From positions 41,378 to 105,377 of the forward strand of contig NW_005179210.1 in the NCBI RefSeq assembly GCF_000350225.1: 64,000 nt of DNA, in the 5' to 3' direction. Both the position numbers and the translations under genes were made by a program. Positions 11,150 to 22,614 of this stretch are shown here, piece by piece. The notes under the pieces were generated by a model, which worked only from the letters and a program-made list of their open reading frames with translations, ran no database searches and had not been told where the DNA came from. Numbering within the stretch: position 1 is the first letter of the stretch; the number at the start of each line of letters is the position of its first letter. The DNA is from Chondrus crispus (Eukaryota > Rhodophyta > Florideophyceae > Gigartinales > Gigartinaceae).

Positions 11150-11798
11150 TGTAGTGCACTGTACTCGGTACCGGGACAGCTGTCCTAATCTCGCCAAAAT
11201 GGCGCTCGCCGCTACCACGTGTACCACGGGTACACGTGGACTCCTGTCTCTCTGCCGGACCATACCAGTGGACACGTGTGAGCCCTCTGCCGCCTGTCGG
11301 GTCTATAGGGGCCGTTACTTGGTCCCCTCGGGGCTACACCCGTTATATTCTAGTTACTCTAAATTACAGTATAATTTAGCTTCGCCATGACGGCGACGGG
11401 GACTATATAGTCAACCCGCTGATGATCAAAGTAAAGAGGCACGAAGCCTCGGGTCCTTTACCTTAGTTTCTGGATTCCAGGTTGTAGCCTCGACTCGGTA
11501 CTGGCTCGCCCATACCGACCGAGCCATCTACACCCCTGGAATCCCAACTGCCTTCCCCGCGCGCGTCGACCCCAACCGCGCGAGCGCTACGTTAATTACG
11601 GTGCTGTCCGTTCTGTTAGTTCTGTTTTTCCTTTAATTAATCCTGTTTATTGCTGACTAAGTTGCCCCTTTCCTACCGCGCAAGCCGCGCCCGGATCCCG
11701 GTTCCGGTCATCCACCGGGTGGTCTCCCGAATTTCCTTACGCGTCCGAACGCGCGTCGCTCTGCCTACAGCCGCCACCCGCGGCTGTAGTGCACGACA
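11150..11798 (+). repeat. 5' LTR
   Basis: 649 bp, begins TGTAGTGCAC and ends GTGCACGACA, so the ends are TG...CA and share an inverted GTGCAC-type core. A probable TATA box, CTATATAG, is at 11403-11410. Confidence 0.97.
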
Positions 11799-11801
11799 TT
11801 T

Positions 11802-11814
11802 TGGTCTCCCGACC
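11802..11814 (+). promoter_or_regulatory. primer-binding site (candidate)
   Basis: TGGTCTCCCGACC begins three bases after the 5' LTR end. A TGG start is expected for pairing with the CCA end of a tRNA. I cannot assign the tRNA without the genome's tRNA set. Confidence 0.6.
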
Positions 11815-11939
11815 TAGAAACAGTCGATACTCTCGTGCATCCGAGTGTCCTCTTTCTTCCCTGACCTACTTTCCCTTTCCCTTTCTATCTCTCCTACCTA
11901 CGCTTTTCCCTCACGCACCGATCGTTAGGTGTATTCGCC

Positions 11940-14017
11940 ATGGTGACCGGCTCCGAGTCGTCCCATGACACTCGTCCGAGAGACGTCCCGGCGCCCGTCG
12001 CGGCGTGGATCACGCGGAACGGCCGCGAAGGACTCCATGAAGCCGAGAGGTTCTCTCTCAACTTAATCGAGGAGAAACTCAACTCGCACACCGCCAAGAT
12101 ACGCGAGATGTTGGACAGCCTTGTTGCTGGTAAGATCGCCGCTCAGGCGGAGGTACAGTCCCAACAGGGACGTGATCGCCTCGCCGCACTAGAAGGCGTT
12201 CTAACTCGAGCGTGGCAGAAGGACATCGGGTCCACCGTCGACGAGACGCTTCTTCCCCTACGGGAGGAAGTAAATCGCCTGACGCAGGAAGTCAACGACC
12301 TCCGTCGGCGTAACCTCGCCTTGGAAACGGCGCAGACACGACCCGCCCCCGGTAGACCGGACGAGTCGACCGCGTCGAAGCCAAGACCCAACCCGCAGCT
12401 ACATGCGTTACAACCGTTGGACGAAAATCTACTGTTCGCCGACGTCACGGAGTCGGCTCTCACGGCCGCCGGGATCCCGTTCCCCGATCCCCTGACGATG
12501 GAGGGACACCGAGTTCCTACCGCAGACCTAGCAGCTGCCCGAGGCCCGTCACCAAGATCGTCTCGCGACAAGAAGGTCAAGACCGAAGGCCACCGTCACA
12601 AGTCCGGCCACGGAAGCCGACCTGAACCGGAGGATTTCTCTGGTTACTCGGGGGGATCCCCGCCCTCAGCTTCAGAATCCGACTCCGATTCGGACTCCGA
12701 GGCCGAGGCATTCACGGTACCACAACCGACCTTCGGCCCTAAGGCGAAGGGTGTCACGGTGTGGAAACCGACCAACCATCGCTTCCGCGGCGCGTGTAAT
12801 TATCGAGCTTACCGTCTCGTGAATACCGACCCCACCGTCGATGCAAAGGTGTACGCCACGACGCGTAAGCGCGTGCAATATCTCCTCGTCGTAATGGGAG
12901 AGTACAAGTTTAACGGGTCTGACCCGATCAAAGTCATCAGCTTTTTGGCTAGATGTAAGGAGAATTTCGACAACGCAGAAATGTCGGAGGCAATGGCTCT
13001 AATGGCCTTGCCGCATCTTCTCAACCCGCCGGCGAAGGAGGCGTACGAATCCCATCGAGGATATTTCCGACGCAATCAACGGATTGCGTCGTGGCCAGCA
13101 GCAGTAAACTGGTTGCTTCGTACGTATGCTACGAATATTCAGATCGAGCAAGCGCTCTCTGTGGTCCAGGATTTACGCCAAAAACCCGGCGAAGTGGAGA
13201 CCGAGTATGCGACTCGTATGTTAAGCGCCCTCGCGCGGTGTGGGGACATCCATTCCCCCTATGAACGCACTACCCTGTTCATAGAGTCCTCCTTCCGGCG
13301 ATCAAGCCGCTGGTGCTCCAAGCAAGGGAGAATCGCCCCCGATCCTCATTCGAAGACACGGTGGCCGAAGCCCGCGCTGAAGGGGCGGCCTACCGCGCAC
13401 AGACGGCTGGCGGAAGAAGACGCGTCGACTTCGCGAGACCCACCGCCAAGCAAGTGTTGGCGATGGCAGACAGTATGCCCTCATCGACAACCGCGGGTCT
13501 GACCCCGAGCTATCATACAGGCCTGGACGCCGAGAACTTCCTCGCCAATGACGAGCCCTTCGCCGCTGCAGCTGGGTCCCCCTCATTTCCCACCGAGGGA
13601 TCCTCATTCAACGACAAGGATTCGTTGTTCTACGGAGAGCGGCGGCCGTCCTACAAGGACCCGCCCCGGCTTCCGAGACCGCGCGAGAAGTCTCCCGGGT
13701 GGGCCGGTCGAGAGGGAACCCGGGATATGAAGACACCTTCCCCGCAAATCATCTGCTACACCTGCTACAAAGTCGGGGATCATATTAACCCCGACTGTAG
13801 CATGAAGGTGCGCGATGTGTCGCTCGTCCCTCATAATTTTGAGAAGCTCACGGCGGCACAGAAGGCCCGTGTTCCGGCAGACGCGTACTTGCGCGCTGTA
13901 GCCCTCCTCAGTTTCGAGGCTAATCGGCTGATCGCACCCGTCTTGCCGTCGAAGTCTCCCTCCGCATCGGAAAAGTCAAGCCCCCCGAGCGGTAAAACCC
14001 CCTCTCCGAAAAACTAG
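11940..14017 (+). pseudogene. gag of the Gypsy element (frame change near 13,290)
   Basis: Start ATG 11940. The first frame runs to 13502 and encodes a coiled-coil-like N-terminal region, a charged Ser/Pro-rich linker with an SDSDSDSEAE run, and a helical capsid-like region around 12,870-13,280. Protein character switches to another frame near 13,285-13,300 and continues to 14017. That second part has one CCHC-type zinc knuckle (CYTCYKVGDHINPDC, near 13754-13798). The frame change could be a decay lesion or, less likely, a programmed shift; no heptamer slippery signal is obvious. Gag would form the particle that packages the element's RNA. Confidence 0.88.
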
Positions 14018-14097
14018 GAGACCCACAGCTGAAAATCGCTGACATTCCATCGCGGGACACCGCGTCACCTCCGCCCCCGAAGCCGGCGATCCGCGTC

Positions 14098-17000
14098 TTG
14101 CGGCGGAGACACGCTCGCCAAGCGAGCCCCTCCAACCCCGATCCGACGGGCATGGGGACGCTCCGCCGACCGTGGCGTCTTAACAACGGGAGGCGCTCCC
14201 CCGACGACAAGGCCGTCGAGCCAGTTTGTACACTGTCTCGACGTAATCACAAGGTCTACGCCGACCTTGGGATCACCATCTCCATCATGGTGCGTCAACT
14301 CACCATCCTGGACACGGGTGCCGGCTCCAATTTTGTCCGCGCCGACACCCTGCCCAAAGGATGGGAGCGCTTAGTCGAACCGGGGGATGTCCCGACGATC
14401 GCTGACGCGAATGGGCGGCCGTTACGAACAAGCGGGACCATCACCCTCGTTGTTCGACTAGCCACTCGCACCATGAAATGCAAGTTCATCGTGTGCGAGC
14501 GCCTGGCAGCCCCCGTCATCCTGGGCTGTGACTTTAACGACAAGTTTGTCGAGGCCATCTATCCACGTCGGAAGGTGGTCGAGCTCGATGATGGGACGAA
14601 AATCCCCATCGTGAGAAAACCGGCAACTCGTCGAGCCGAAGCACCTCCGCTCCCCTCGGAGCAGGAGTATGAAAACGACCCGGGTCGAGTTTCCCCCAAA
14701 CTCAAGGTTTCTCGTCCGGTTATCATACCACCCGAGACGCAAGCCTGGGTGCATGTGACCAACGGTCGCACGGGTCTTTCCGTTTTGGAACCCAACCCGC
14801 AGTTATATGCGAAACACCGCGTCTCCCTGTCGAATGGGGTCGCGCACATCACCGCACTTCGAGAGTTCAAGGTCTTGGTAGCCAACTTCGCCTCCGCCCC
14901 CAAGCGCCTCTCGAAGAACCAGGTGCTGGGGTACGTTACCCCTCATCTGCGTGCCATGATACGCACGGCGATGCCTCTCGACGCCCTCCTAGCGGCGGAA
15001 TTTACAGAAGGGGACAAGCCCCAATCTGAGAAGGGGGAGGAGCTCCCCCCAGCTTCGTCGAAGGAAGAACCCCAAGAATTTGATGCTGTCTCCCTCCAAC
15101 ATCTGCCGTCGCATGTCCGCACGCGAGTACGTGACATGCTTACGCCGTACTCCCGTATGTGGAGTGGCGATCTCGGGGAAGTCCGGGCTACGCAGCACCG
15201 GATCGAACTCAGCCCCGGCTCGAAGCCGTTTCGATGTCAGCCATATCGGGCTGGACCTCGGTCTCGACAAGCCGAACAAGACGCCGTGGATGGGATGATC
15301 TCAAGCGGGGTCATCTCCCGATCACAATCAGAATGGGCATCCCCGGTGGTTCTCATTCCCAAACCGGATGGATCCCTCCGTTTCTGCGTCGATTACAGAC
15401 GTTTGAACGCGATGACAGTACGGGACACTTACCCGATTCCTCGCATGGACGAGTGTCTGGACTCGCTCGGCGAAGCGAACGTGTTCACAACTCTAGATTG
15501 TAACTCGGGTTATTGGCAAATCCCCGTTGCGGAAGAAGACCGTCCGAAAACCACGTTCACGTGTCATGCCGGTACTTATCAATTTATCCGAATGCCGTTC
15601 GGGCTAATGAATGCGCCGGCCACATTCCAACGGATGTTGGACATTCTCCTCGCTGGATACCGATGGAAGAGCTGCCTCATCTATCTAGATGACATTATCA
15701 TATTCTCGAAGGACTATGAAACTCATCTCAAGGATGTCAAGGTTATTCTCTCTGCGTTACAACAAGAGGGGTTATCACTGAAATTGAACAAGTGTAAATT
15801 CTTTCAGGACTCCGTGGAGTACCTGGGCCACATCATTCGACCCGGGGAACTTCATGTCCACCCGAAGAATGTCTCGGCTTTGGCCGAGGCCAAGCCGCCA
15901 CGAACCCAGACCGAGCTCCGCTCGTTTCTGGGTATGTGTAACGTGTACCGACGTTTCGTCAACCACTTCGCCAAGATTGCGGCGCCGTTGACGTCCATGC
16001 TCAAGAAGGGAGAGCCCGATCGGCTCCCCGAACTGGACGAAGATCGCAGGTCTGCCTTCGAAGCTCTGAAGACTTGCCTGATTTCCCCGCCGATCTTACG
16101 ACTACCGCAGCTGGGGCTACCGTATTCCCTCGACACGGATGCATCCAACGCACAACTCGGTTGCACGTTATTACAGCAACACGAGGATGGTAACAGATAC
16201 CCTGTCGGGTTCTGGTCGCGAACGCTCTCGTCGGCGGAAAGAAATTACTCCACGACGGAGAAAGAATGTTTGGCCATCGTGTGGGCCATTCAGACGCTGC
16301 GTCCTTACTTGGAACGCGAGCGATTTACGGTCAACACCGACCATCATTCCCTTCGCTGGTTAATGAATCTCGCCGACGCAAGCGGGCGTTTAGCACGGTG
16401 GCGCTTGCGCCTAGCCGAGTTTGACTTCGACGTCACGTACGTGAAGGGCCTCAAGAATTGTCTCGCCGACGCCCTCAGTAGAATACCGTCTACAGGGGGC
16501 ACAACCGTCCCCATCGACGAAGAAATACCGTGCTTCTCCGTTTTGGAGTTTCACGAAGACAAGCCGGAAGTGGAATCCGAGGAGTGGGACGACGACATTC
16601 ACGACGGATGCTTCGCCCTCGCCCCCCCGGCTTCCAAGACCGCAATTACACACGACGAGATTGTACTCGCTCAGCACTCCGACCCGTTCTGTAAGGAGAT
16701 CGCTTCCCATCTTAAGAAGGGGGAGGGTGTGGCCCAAATTCGCCTCTCCAAGTTCTTCATGAACAAGGAAGGGGTACTTTGTCGGAAAGCGCACCTGGAC
16801 GGTGTTGAGCAAATCGTCGTACCAACCACTCTGCGCGAGCGAGTGTTGTATATGGCGCATTACCCCGCCGCCTCGGGACACCCCGGAGGCAGGCGTCTGT
16901 TCTACACATTAAGACAACGGTACTACTGGCCGAGTATGTCCGTCGACGCATACGCCACAGTGAGAAGGTGCTCCGACTGTGCGAAAGCCCGCATTAAATT

Positions 17001-18969
17001 GCGTAAACACAACGCGAAGTTGAAAACGTTCCCTCCGATGGGACCCTTGGAGTTTATCGCTATTGACATCCTAGGCGAACTCCCCAGAACACCAAGAGGC
17101 AATCGATACCTCTTGGTAATATCTGATCGTTACTCAAAGCTGACCCGAACGGTACCGCTTAAGAGAATTACCGCCGGGACCGTCGCTCAGGCGTTCGTCA
17201 CACACTGGGTCTTCGTATACGGAGCCCCAGTGAAGCTACTCTCCGACAATGGGAGTCAATTCACGTCAAGGTTCTTCCTTGCCGTGTGCAAAATCCTTCG
17301 CGTTGAAAGCGTGTTCACCACAGCTTATCACCCACAAGCTAATGGACAAGTGGAGAGGTTCAACCGCACCCTGGTGTCCTCCCTACGGCACTATCTAGCC
17401 GACAACCAACGCGATTGGGACCAGTTCACGGACGCGCTAACCTACGGTTACAATTGTACCGTGAATTGCATGATCGGTATGAAGCCGTTTGACCTTGTTT
17501 TATCCCGGACACCGGCGCCGCTTTCCATCCAACAGACCCCTACACTGGAACAGGATGTCTCGCGGACGCAATATAAGCTCCGTTTCTTAACGTGGTTACG
17601 CGGGCTAATGTCAACAGCCCGCGACACGCTGCTCGCCGGTCAAGACCGCTATAAACGCGATTTCGACAAGAGATTGCGAACGCCGACACCGCAATACGAA
17701 ATAGGTGATCAAGTCCTCATCGAGCGAGAGACATCCCTGCGAGTGGATGAGAAGACGGATAAGGACCGGGTCAATAACAAGTTAGCCCCTCGAACGGAAG
17801 GGCCGTTTCCGGTGGTGGCCCTAGACGAGCATACAGTGACCATTGTCCGGACTACAGGCCTGAAAGAGAGAGTCTCGAGAGACCGCATTGTGAAAGCTCC
17901 CCCACTACGGACCATAACCGCCGACGCCGAACCCTCGTCACCCACGCCAACCGACGGCGACGCATCTACCTTCATCCCCGCCGAGGCACCTCCCCGCCCG
18001 CTGAGAGACGACCTCGGCACAGGTAACCCGGATATATCTCCGCCAAGGTCAACAGACCTTGAGGACCAAGACACTGCTCGCGATAAGAACGAGATCGAAA
18101 ACGCGACGCCGGGTGCGAAAGCAGCACGACCTTCAAGGTCGAAATCAATTATCCAGCCAAAAGGGGGCCCTCCTGCATAGGGACTACTGCACGCTCTCCG
18201 AGGCGGCACGCACGCCCGGGTCATTTCCCAATTGAGCAGGAGATCCGCTACTGTAGGCGAAGGATCCGTGTCTAAGGAGGGACTCCCTCCCCCACGGCTA
18301 CAGTCACGGTTAGAGTCGCCTGGTCGCCGCGGCACGCATGCCCTGGAGAGGAGGTGTACCAGAACAAGCCCCCGGCGAGCGACCGGCGCCCCGGACGGCG
18401 ATAAGTCACCAAGCGAACGAACGCGTACCCTCACCGCTAGGCCACAGGACACGTGGACACGGAACCCGGGAAAAATTCGAAAGCCAATATCCCCGACCGA
18501 GCCCGCCGCACCGGCGGTGACCGCGGACTCCACTCGCTGCCCCAATGAGACGCCGTCGGGTACAGAGGAGATCGCCGGGAGGTACGTCGCTAAATTTGCG
18601 TCTATGTGCACCTTCGGTCAACCCCTCCCCCTGTCCCCGGGGAGCCCTCCTCACCGGTCAACCGCGGCTGATTCCTCATATCATCACGCGTCAAACACGC
18701 CCGCTGAGGCGACGAAACGACCTCCTTCCCCTACAGAGGAGGCCCCGCCGACCTACGTGGTTGAGGCGCTGACGGGGCACAAGCCGGCACCGGACGGGAT
18801 ACCACTCTTCCGAGTCCGTTGGTACGGATACACCGTGAACGATGACACCTGGGAACCCGCAAATTACATCGATTACAATACCGTTGTGCGGTTTTGCAAG
18901 CGCAAGCGTCTCCCCACCCCGGAACTCCACTTATGGTCCACCCCGGACAGCGTGGGGGTCGACAACTAG
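14098..18969 (+). pseudogene. pol of the Gypsy element with C-terminal chromodomain, one in-frame stop
   Basis: Open from 14098 to an in-frame TAG at 18178-18180, then open in the same frame to 18969. Domains in order: aspartic protease (LDTGAG, residues 71-76); reverse transcriptase with the YLDD box near residue 529; RNase H (LDTDAS near 678); integrase with an H-x-H/C-x2-C zinc part near 920-965 and D-D-E residues near 990, 1050 and 1086 (DNGSQF, NGQVERFNR), the last two 35 residues apart as expected. After the TAG comes a chromodomain near 18759-18900 (FRVRWYGYTVNDDTWEP), which usually directs integration to marked chromatin. The single stop separates the chromodomain from the integrase. 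Start is uncertain, since such proteins are often made by frameshift or reinitiation from gag. Confidence 0.93.
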
Positions 18970-20012
18970 CTCACGCGCTCACCGTTTAGTTGTTGGTGAG
19001 GCGCCCCGTGTCCTGACGACGGCCCTCACCCTGCTCCAGTTGCGGCAACCGCCACCTAGCGGTTTTGGGCAGCACCATTCCCCGGGGTGCGGGTGATCCG
19101 TTCCGTCCCGGACCCCATCGACCGCACACGGGCCCTCGTGTCATAGCACGTCCGTCATCCGCCTTACGTGGGCCGAGAGCCGCAACGTCCCCGCTGGTCT
19201 GTCGGGAGGACGTCAAGTCCAACCGGTTATACGCCCCAAGCGGCGTGGTCACGCCTCGCGACCGGCGCCCTCCCCCCGACTTAGGAGTCGTGTTGGCTCC
19301 TCGGGTGGTGACGCCTCAAGTCACGCCCCGTCATATGGCATCCTCGCACCCCCTCTTGGGTACCGCGCGCGACAACCCGGGATCCGGCACTAGGGCGGTC
19401 ACGTCACTCCCCCTACCTCTACCGGTCGGCAACCCGCTGACGTTACGTGAAATCTGCGCTTCTCCGACCTTCCCGTCCTCGCGAGTGACGTCTCGCAGTC
19501 GCCGCTGTAGCGGCTGGCCGGAGTGACCCCCCCCGCAGTGTGTGTCCTCTCTGGAGCCCGACACACGAGAGAAGCGGGGGTCAACGTTGCCGTGACCCTC
19601 ATAGAGGGCTGACCCCGTCCCTGGTTTCGACCCCCCTGGCGGAGACAACCGTCACTCGCCATAATGAAAAAAAGAGAGAGAGAGAGAGAGAACGGAAAAG
19701 GGAGCGATTTGTCGCGTCGTATATGAGTATCGCGGGAACACCGTTCCCGGAGTGCTGTCGTTACGACGCTCGCCCGTGAGTCGGATTACCACAAGGGGAG
19801 ACGCGGAACCCCCTCCCCGTACAGAGCCCATTGATATCAACGTCATTGACAACGAGTCGGGCCCTCACGTCGTGCATCTCGGCCCCAACTTACCGCGCGC
19901 CGCTCCGCGTATCCGCGAACGTCTACAAAGTCACTCCTGAGAAGAGAGGTCCCATTTATGGCTAACCATCACACCTCCCTCGGAGTATCTCCCCTCTTTC
20001 CCGACTCGTGGG
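18970..20012. other. GC-rich non-coding interval inside the Gypsy element
   Basis: About 1 kb between the chromodomain and the 3' end of the antisense ORF. Open frames are short and Arg/Pro/Ser-rich with no motif. A (GA)n tract lies at about 19671-19691. It may hold 3' signals of both the sense and antisense genes. Confidence 0.6.
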
Positions 20013-21830
20013 TTACGCGCTACCCCGGGGTGCTCCTTTACGAGGACGCACACCCGCCACATACCACGACTCCTCATAAGTCGACGAGACCATCCTCGAC
20101 CCCGGCGACAGGAGCCACTGGTGCATCCGAAAGGATCGACCCTCCTCAGAATCGAGGGGGTCCCCCGGGACCGTCGCCACCGCCGGAGCCGTCCCTCCCA
20201 TCGGGGTGTCCACCACGACCGTGGTAACCCCCGCGTCCACCGCCGTCTTGAGGCGTTTCACTCCCGCCACAAACTCGGCGTTGCTCACTAATTTCAAGAG
20301 TTCGTCCTCGGAGACGCCCAACTCGGCAAACATACGCCGCCGTACACCCGACTCCCCTTTCGAAGTCACCGATCGCGATTGCTCCCCAACTGTCGGGCTC
20401 TCGCCCCCCAGGGGAGCCTCCGGTCGTACCGGTCCGCCCGGCTGACTTGCCGAGTCTTGACCCTCGCGGGGTGTGTACGGCGCAACTACTGCCGTTGACA
20501 CAGGGACTAGAGGCCCCTGCATTAATTCCGGTTGAAGGCTCGTAAACGACCCGGGGTCGAGCCGGATCCAATTACCGGCGCTCGGTTCGCCGGCGTCGTC
20601 TCGCCTTCTCGGGGATGCGTTCGCGCGATCAGGGCGATCGTAATGGTGGCCCTGACAATAAGGCACCCGTGGCCAGTCAACCCGGTCGTGAAGATCGAGC
20701 AGCGTATTCAGCTGCTCGCAAACCCAAGCCCCACCAAGGACCCCTTCCAAGTCTAGCTTGCGCAACCATCGGACAATCATGGTCGGCAACACGTATAACC
20801 GGCCGTCCAGCGATGACCAAATGAACCTTTTCGCCACGATAGCGATCCATTCGCTGAGGAAAATCATCCAACACGGAGACTGCGGCGAGTCATTCAGACT
20901 CAAGCCGAAATACACCAGACAAGGTGGGACCTCCGCAACGAAGTCCGCCGGGACTTCGTACTGCGGAAACCAATGCGGTATCTGAGGATACCGCTCATAC
21001 CGAGAACGCGGCTCGAAAGTCGTCGCTTCGACCCACTCATAGGCGACAAACACGCCGAGAGCGTTGCGCATCCGACGCTCGTATTTGAGCTTGTCGTAAT
21101 ACCCGGGGTTGCTTTCCCGTTCTACGTATCTCTCGTAGCGAGGTGGGAGGATCGGCTTATCCCACGCCATGTATGCGATCCCCGGCTCCTCAACTCGTTC
21201 CGGTAGATGATCCAACACTCGCCGCAGATTGGCGACGTATCCGCGATCGCCCTCTGTACGATACGCCCACGTATCAAAGTCCCATTCCACGGGAATTGGG
21301 CGATTGCACGCCGTCCTCGACAGCCGACGAACCAACGACGCTACGTATCTCTGACGTCGATCACGCCCAATTCGGCGGTATTTCGGCCAGACATGCTCGC
21401 CGTCCACCACGAGACGGTAGCAAAAATCGCGTGACCATACAGCTCGTAGGCTGAGACCCCCGGGGAGAGCACCGGTCACATCCGCGTACGACCGCACGAG
21501 ATGTGTGTCCCGTAACCCCTCGGGAGCAAGGAATGGAGCCCGTTCGAATAGCAAGGGTTCGTCGGACATGCCCTTGCCACGCAGCAATCGAGGGGACGGC
21601 CACCCCCGCAACTCTACCTCCTCCGTGTCCTCCGCATCCCCGTAGGGGTTGCCGAACCGATCCATCGTCGCCGCGCCGACCCGGGCAAGACGCCTCTCCG
21701 ATGACCACTCGTTCCGTCCCACGTACCGTGACAGCGTGGACTGCGCGGAGGAAACTACAAGAGGAAGGCGAAGACAAACCGGCCGCGCTAGATGGAAAGT
21801 TGGAATATTGAGGAAGACCGCCTCCGACAA
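20013..21830 (-). CDS. antisense ORF of the Gypsy element, unknown protein
   Basis: Uninterrupted 605-codon frame on the strand opposite to gag-pol, between the chromodomain and the 3' LTR. An alternative start is ATG 21665 (MDRFGNPYGD), which gives 550 residues; the sequence before it is less protein-like. The middle (about residues 110-390) has a globular composition rich in Trp, Tyr and Arg (RYERYPQIPHWFPQYEVP; WMIFLSEWIAIVAKRFIW). The C-terminal third is Pro/Ser/Gly-rich, with a short helical segment (SEDELLKLVSNAEFVAGV). I recognise no family. Extra antisense ORFs at this position are known from some plant Gypsy elements, with unclear functions. The intact length in an element whose gag and pol are damaged suggests it is real. 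Confidence 0.65.
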   Translation of the reverse strand: MSEAVFLNIPTFHLARPVCLRLPLVVSSAQSTLSRYVGRNEWSSERRLARVGAATMDRFGNPYGDAEDTEEVELRGWPSPRLLRGKGMSDEPLLFERAPFLAPEGLRDTHLVRSYADVTGALPGGLSLRAVWSRDFCYRLVVDGEHVWPKYRRIGRDRRQRYVASLVRRLSRTACNRPIPVEWDFDTWAYRTEGDRGYVANLRRVLDHLPERVEEPGIAYMAWDKPILPPRYERYVERESNPGYYDKLKYERRMRNALGVFVAYEWVEATTFEPRSRYERYPQIPHWFPQYEVPADFVAEVPPCLVYFGLSLNDSPQSPCWMIFLSEWIAIVAKRFIWSSLDGRLYVLPTMIVRWLRKLDLEGVLGGAWVCEQLNTLLDLHDRVDWPRVPYCQGHHYDRPDRANASPRRRDDAGEPSAGNWIRLDPGSFTSLQPELMQGPLVPVSTAVVAPYTPREGQDSASQPGGPVRPEAPLGGESPTVGEQSRSVTSKGESGVRRRMFAELGVSEDELLKLVSNAEFVAGVKRLKTAVDAGVTTVVVDTPMGGTAPAVATVPGDPLDSEEGRSFRMHQWLLSPGSRMVSSTYEESWYVAGVRPRKGAPRGSA

Positions 21831-21950
21831 GCTGGCTTGCAGAAACCCACGCTTTCAGTTTACCCGCGGCCGCTGGTCCAAAAGAAAAAAACCCCCCCGA
21901 TAATTCGGCGATGATTTCTACAGTACCTGCACGCGGGGACGCGTGGTTCT

Positions 21951-21963
21951 CTAAGAAGGGGGA
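21951..21963 (+). promoter_or_regulatory. polypurine tract
   Basis: The purine run AAGAAGGGGGA ends two bases before the 3' LTR at 21966, the expected place of the plus-strand primer. Confidence 0.75.
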
Positions 21964-21965
21964 TC

Positions 21966-22614
21966 TGTAGTGCACTGTACTCGGTACCGGGACAGCTTTC
22001 CTAATCTCGCCAAAATCGCGCTCGCCGCCACCACGTGTACCACGGGTACACGTGGACTCCTGTCTCTCTGCGGGACCATACCGGTGGACACGTGTGAGCC
22101 CTCTGCCGCCTGTCGGGTCTATAGGGGCCGTTACTTGGTCCCCTCGGGGCTACACCCGTTATATTCTAGTTACTCTAAATTACAGTATAATTTAGCTTCG
22201 CCATGACGGCGACGGGGACTATATAGTCAACCCAATGATGATCAAAGTAAAGAGGCACGAAGCCTCGGGTCCTTTACCTTAGTTTCTGGATTCCAGGTTG
22301 TAGCCTCGACTCGGTACTGGCTCGCCCATACCGACCGAGCCATCTACACCCCTGGAATCCCAACTGCCTTCCCCGCGCGCGTCGACCCCAACCGCGCGAG
22401 CGCTACGTTAATTACGGTGCTGTCCGTTCTGTTAGTTCTGTTTTTCCTTTAATTAATCCTGTTTATTGCTGACTAAGTTGCCCCTTTCCTACCGCGCAAG
22501 CCGCGCCCGGATCCCGGTTCCGGTCATCCACCGGGTGGTCTCCCGAATTTCTTTACGCGTCCGAACGCGCGTCGCTCTGCCTACAGCCGCCACCCGTGGC
22601 TGTAGTGCACGACA
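21966..22614 (+). repeat. 3' LTR
   Basis: 649 bp, same length and ends as the 5' LTR, with about nine substitutions by eye. TATA-like CTATATAG is at 22219-22226. It is followed by the target duplication TCCGC (22615-22619). Confidence 0.97.

Larger units (their letters stand above)
11150..22614 (+). mobile_element. Ty3/Gypsy LTR retrotransposon with chromodomain and antisense ORF
   Basis: Full-length element of 11,465 bp. The two LTRs are 649 bp each (TGTAGTGCAC...GCACGACA), flanked by the 5-bp target duplication TCCGC (11145-11149 and 22615-22619). By eye the LTRs differ at about nine positions, so insertion is fairly recent. Internal order is primer-binding site, gag, pol (protease, RT, RNase H, integrase, chromodomain), ~1 kb of GC-rich non-coding sequence, a 605-codon ORF on the opposite strand, and a polypurine tract. 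Integrase after RNase H defines Ty3/Gypsy; the chromodomain defines chromoviruses. A gag frame change and a pol stop make it probably non-autonomous. It sits inside the ParB-fold gene. Confidence 0.97.

Noticed and set aside
17709-18611. 300-residue minus-strand ORF opposite pol and the chromodomain
   Set aside because: Shadow of the well-supported pol frame; Ser/Arg/Val composition and no domain.
19065-19662. Arg/Pro/Ser-rich ORFs after the chromodomain
   Set aside because: GC-rich composition, frames on both strands, no motif; treated as non-coding interval of the Gypsy element.
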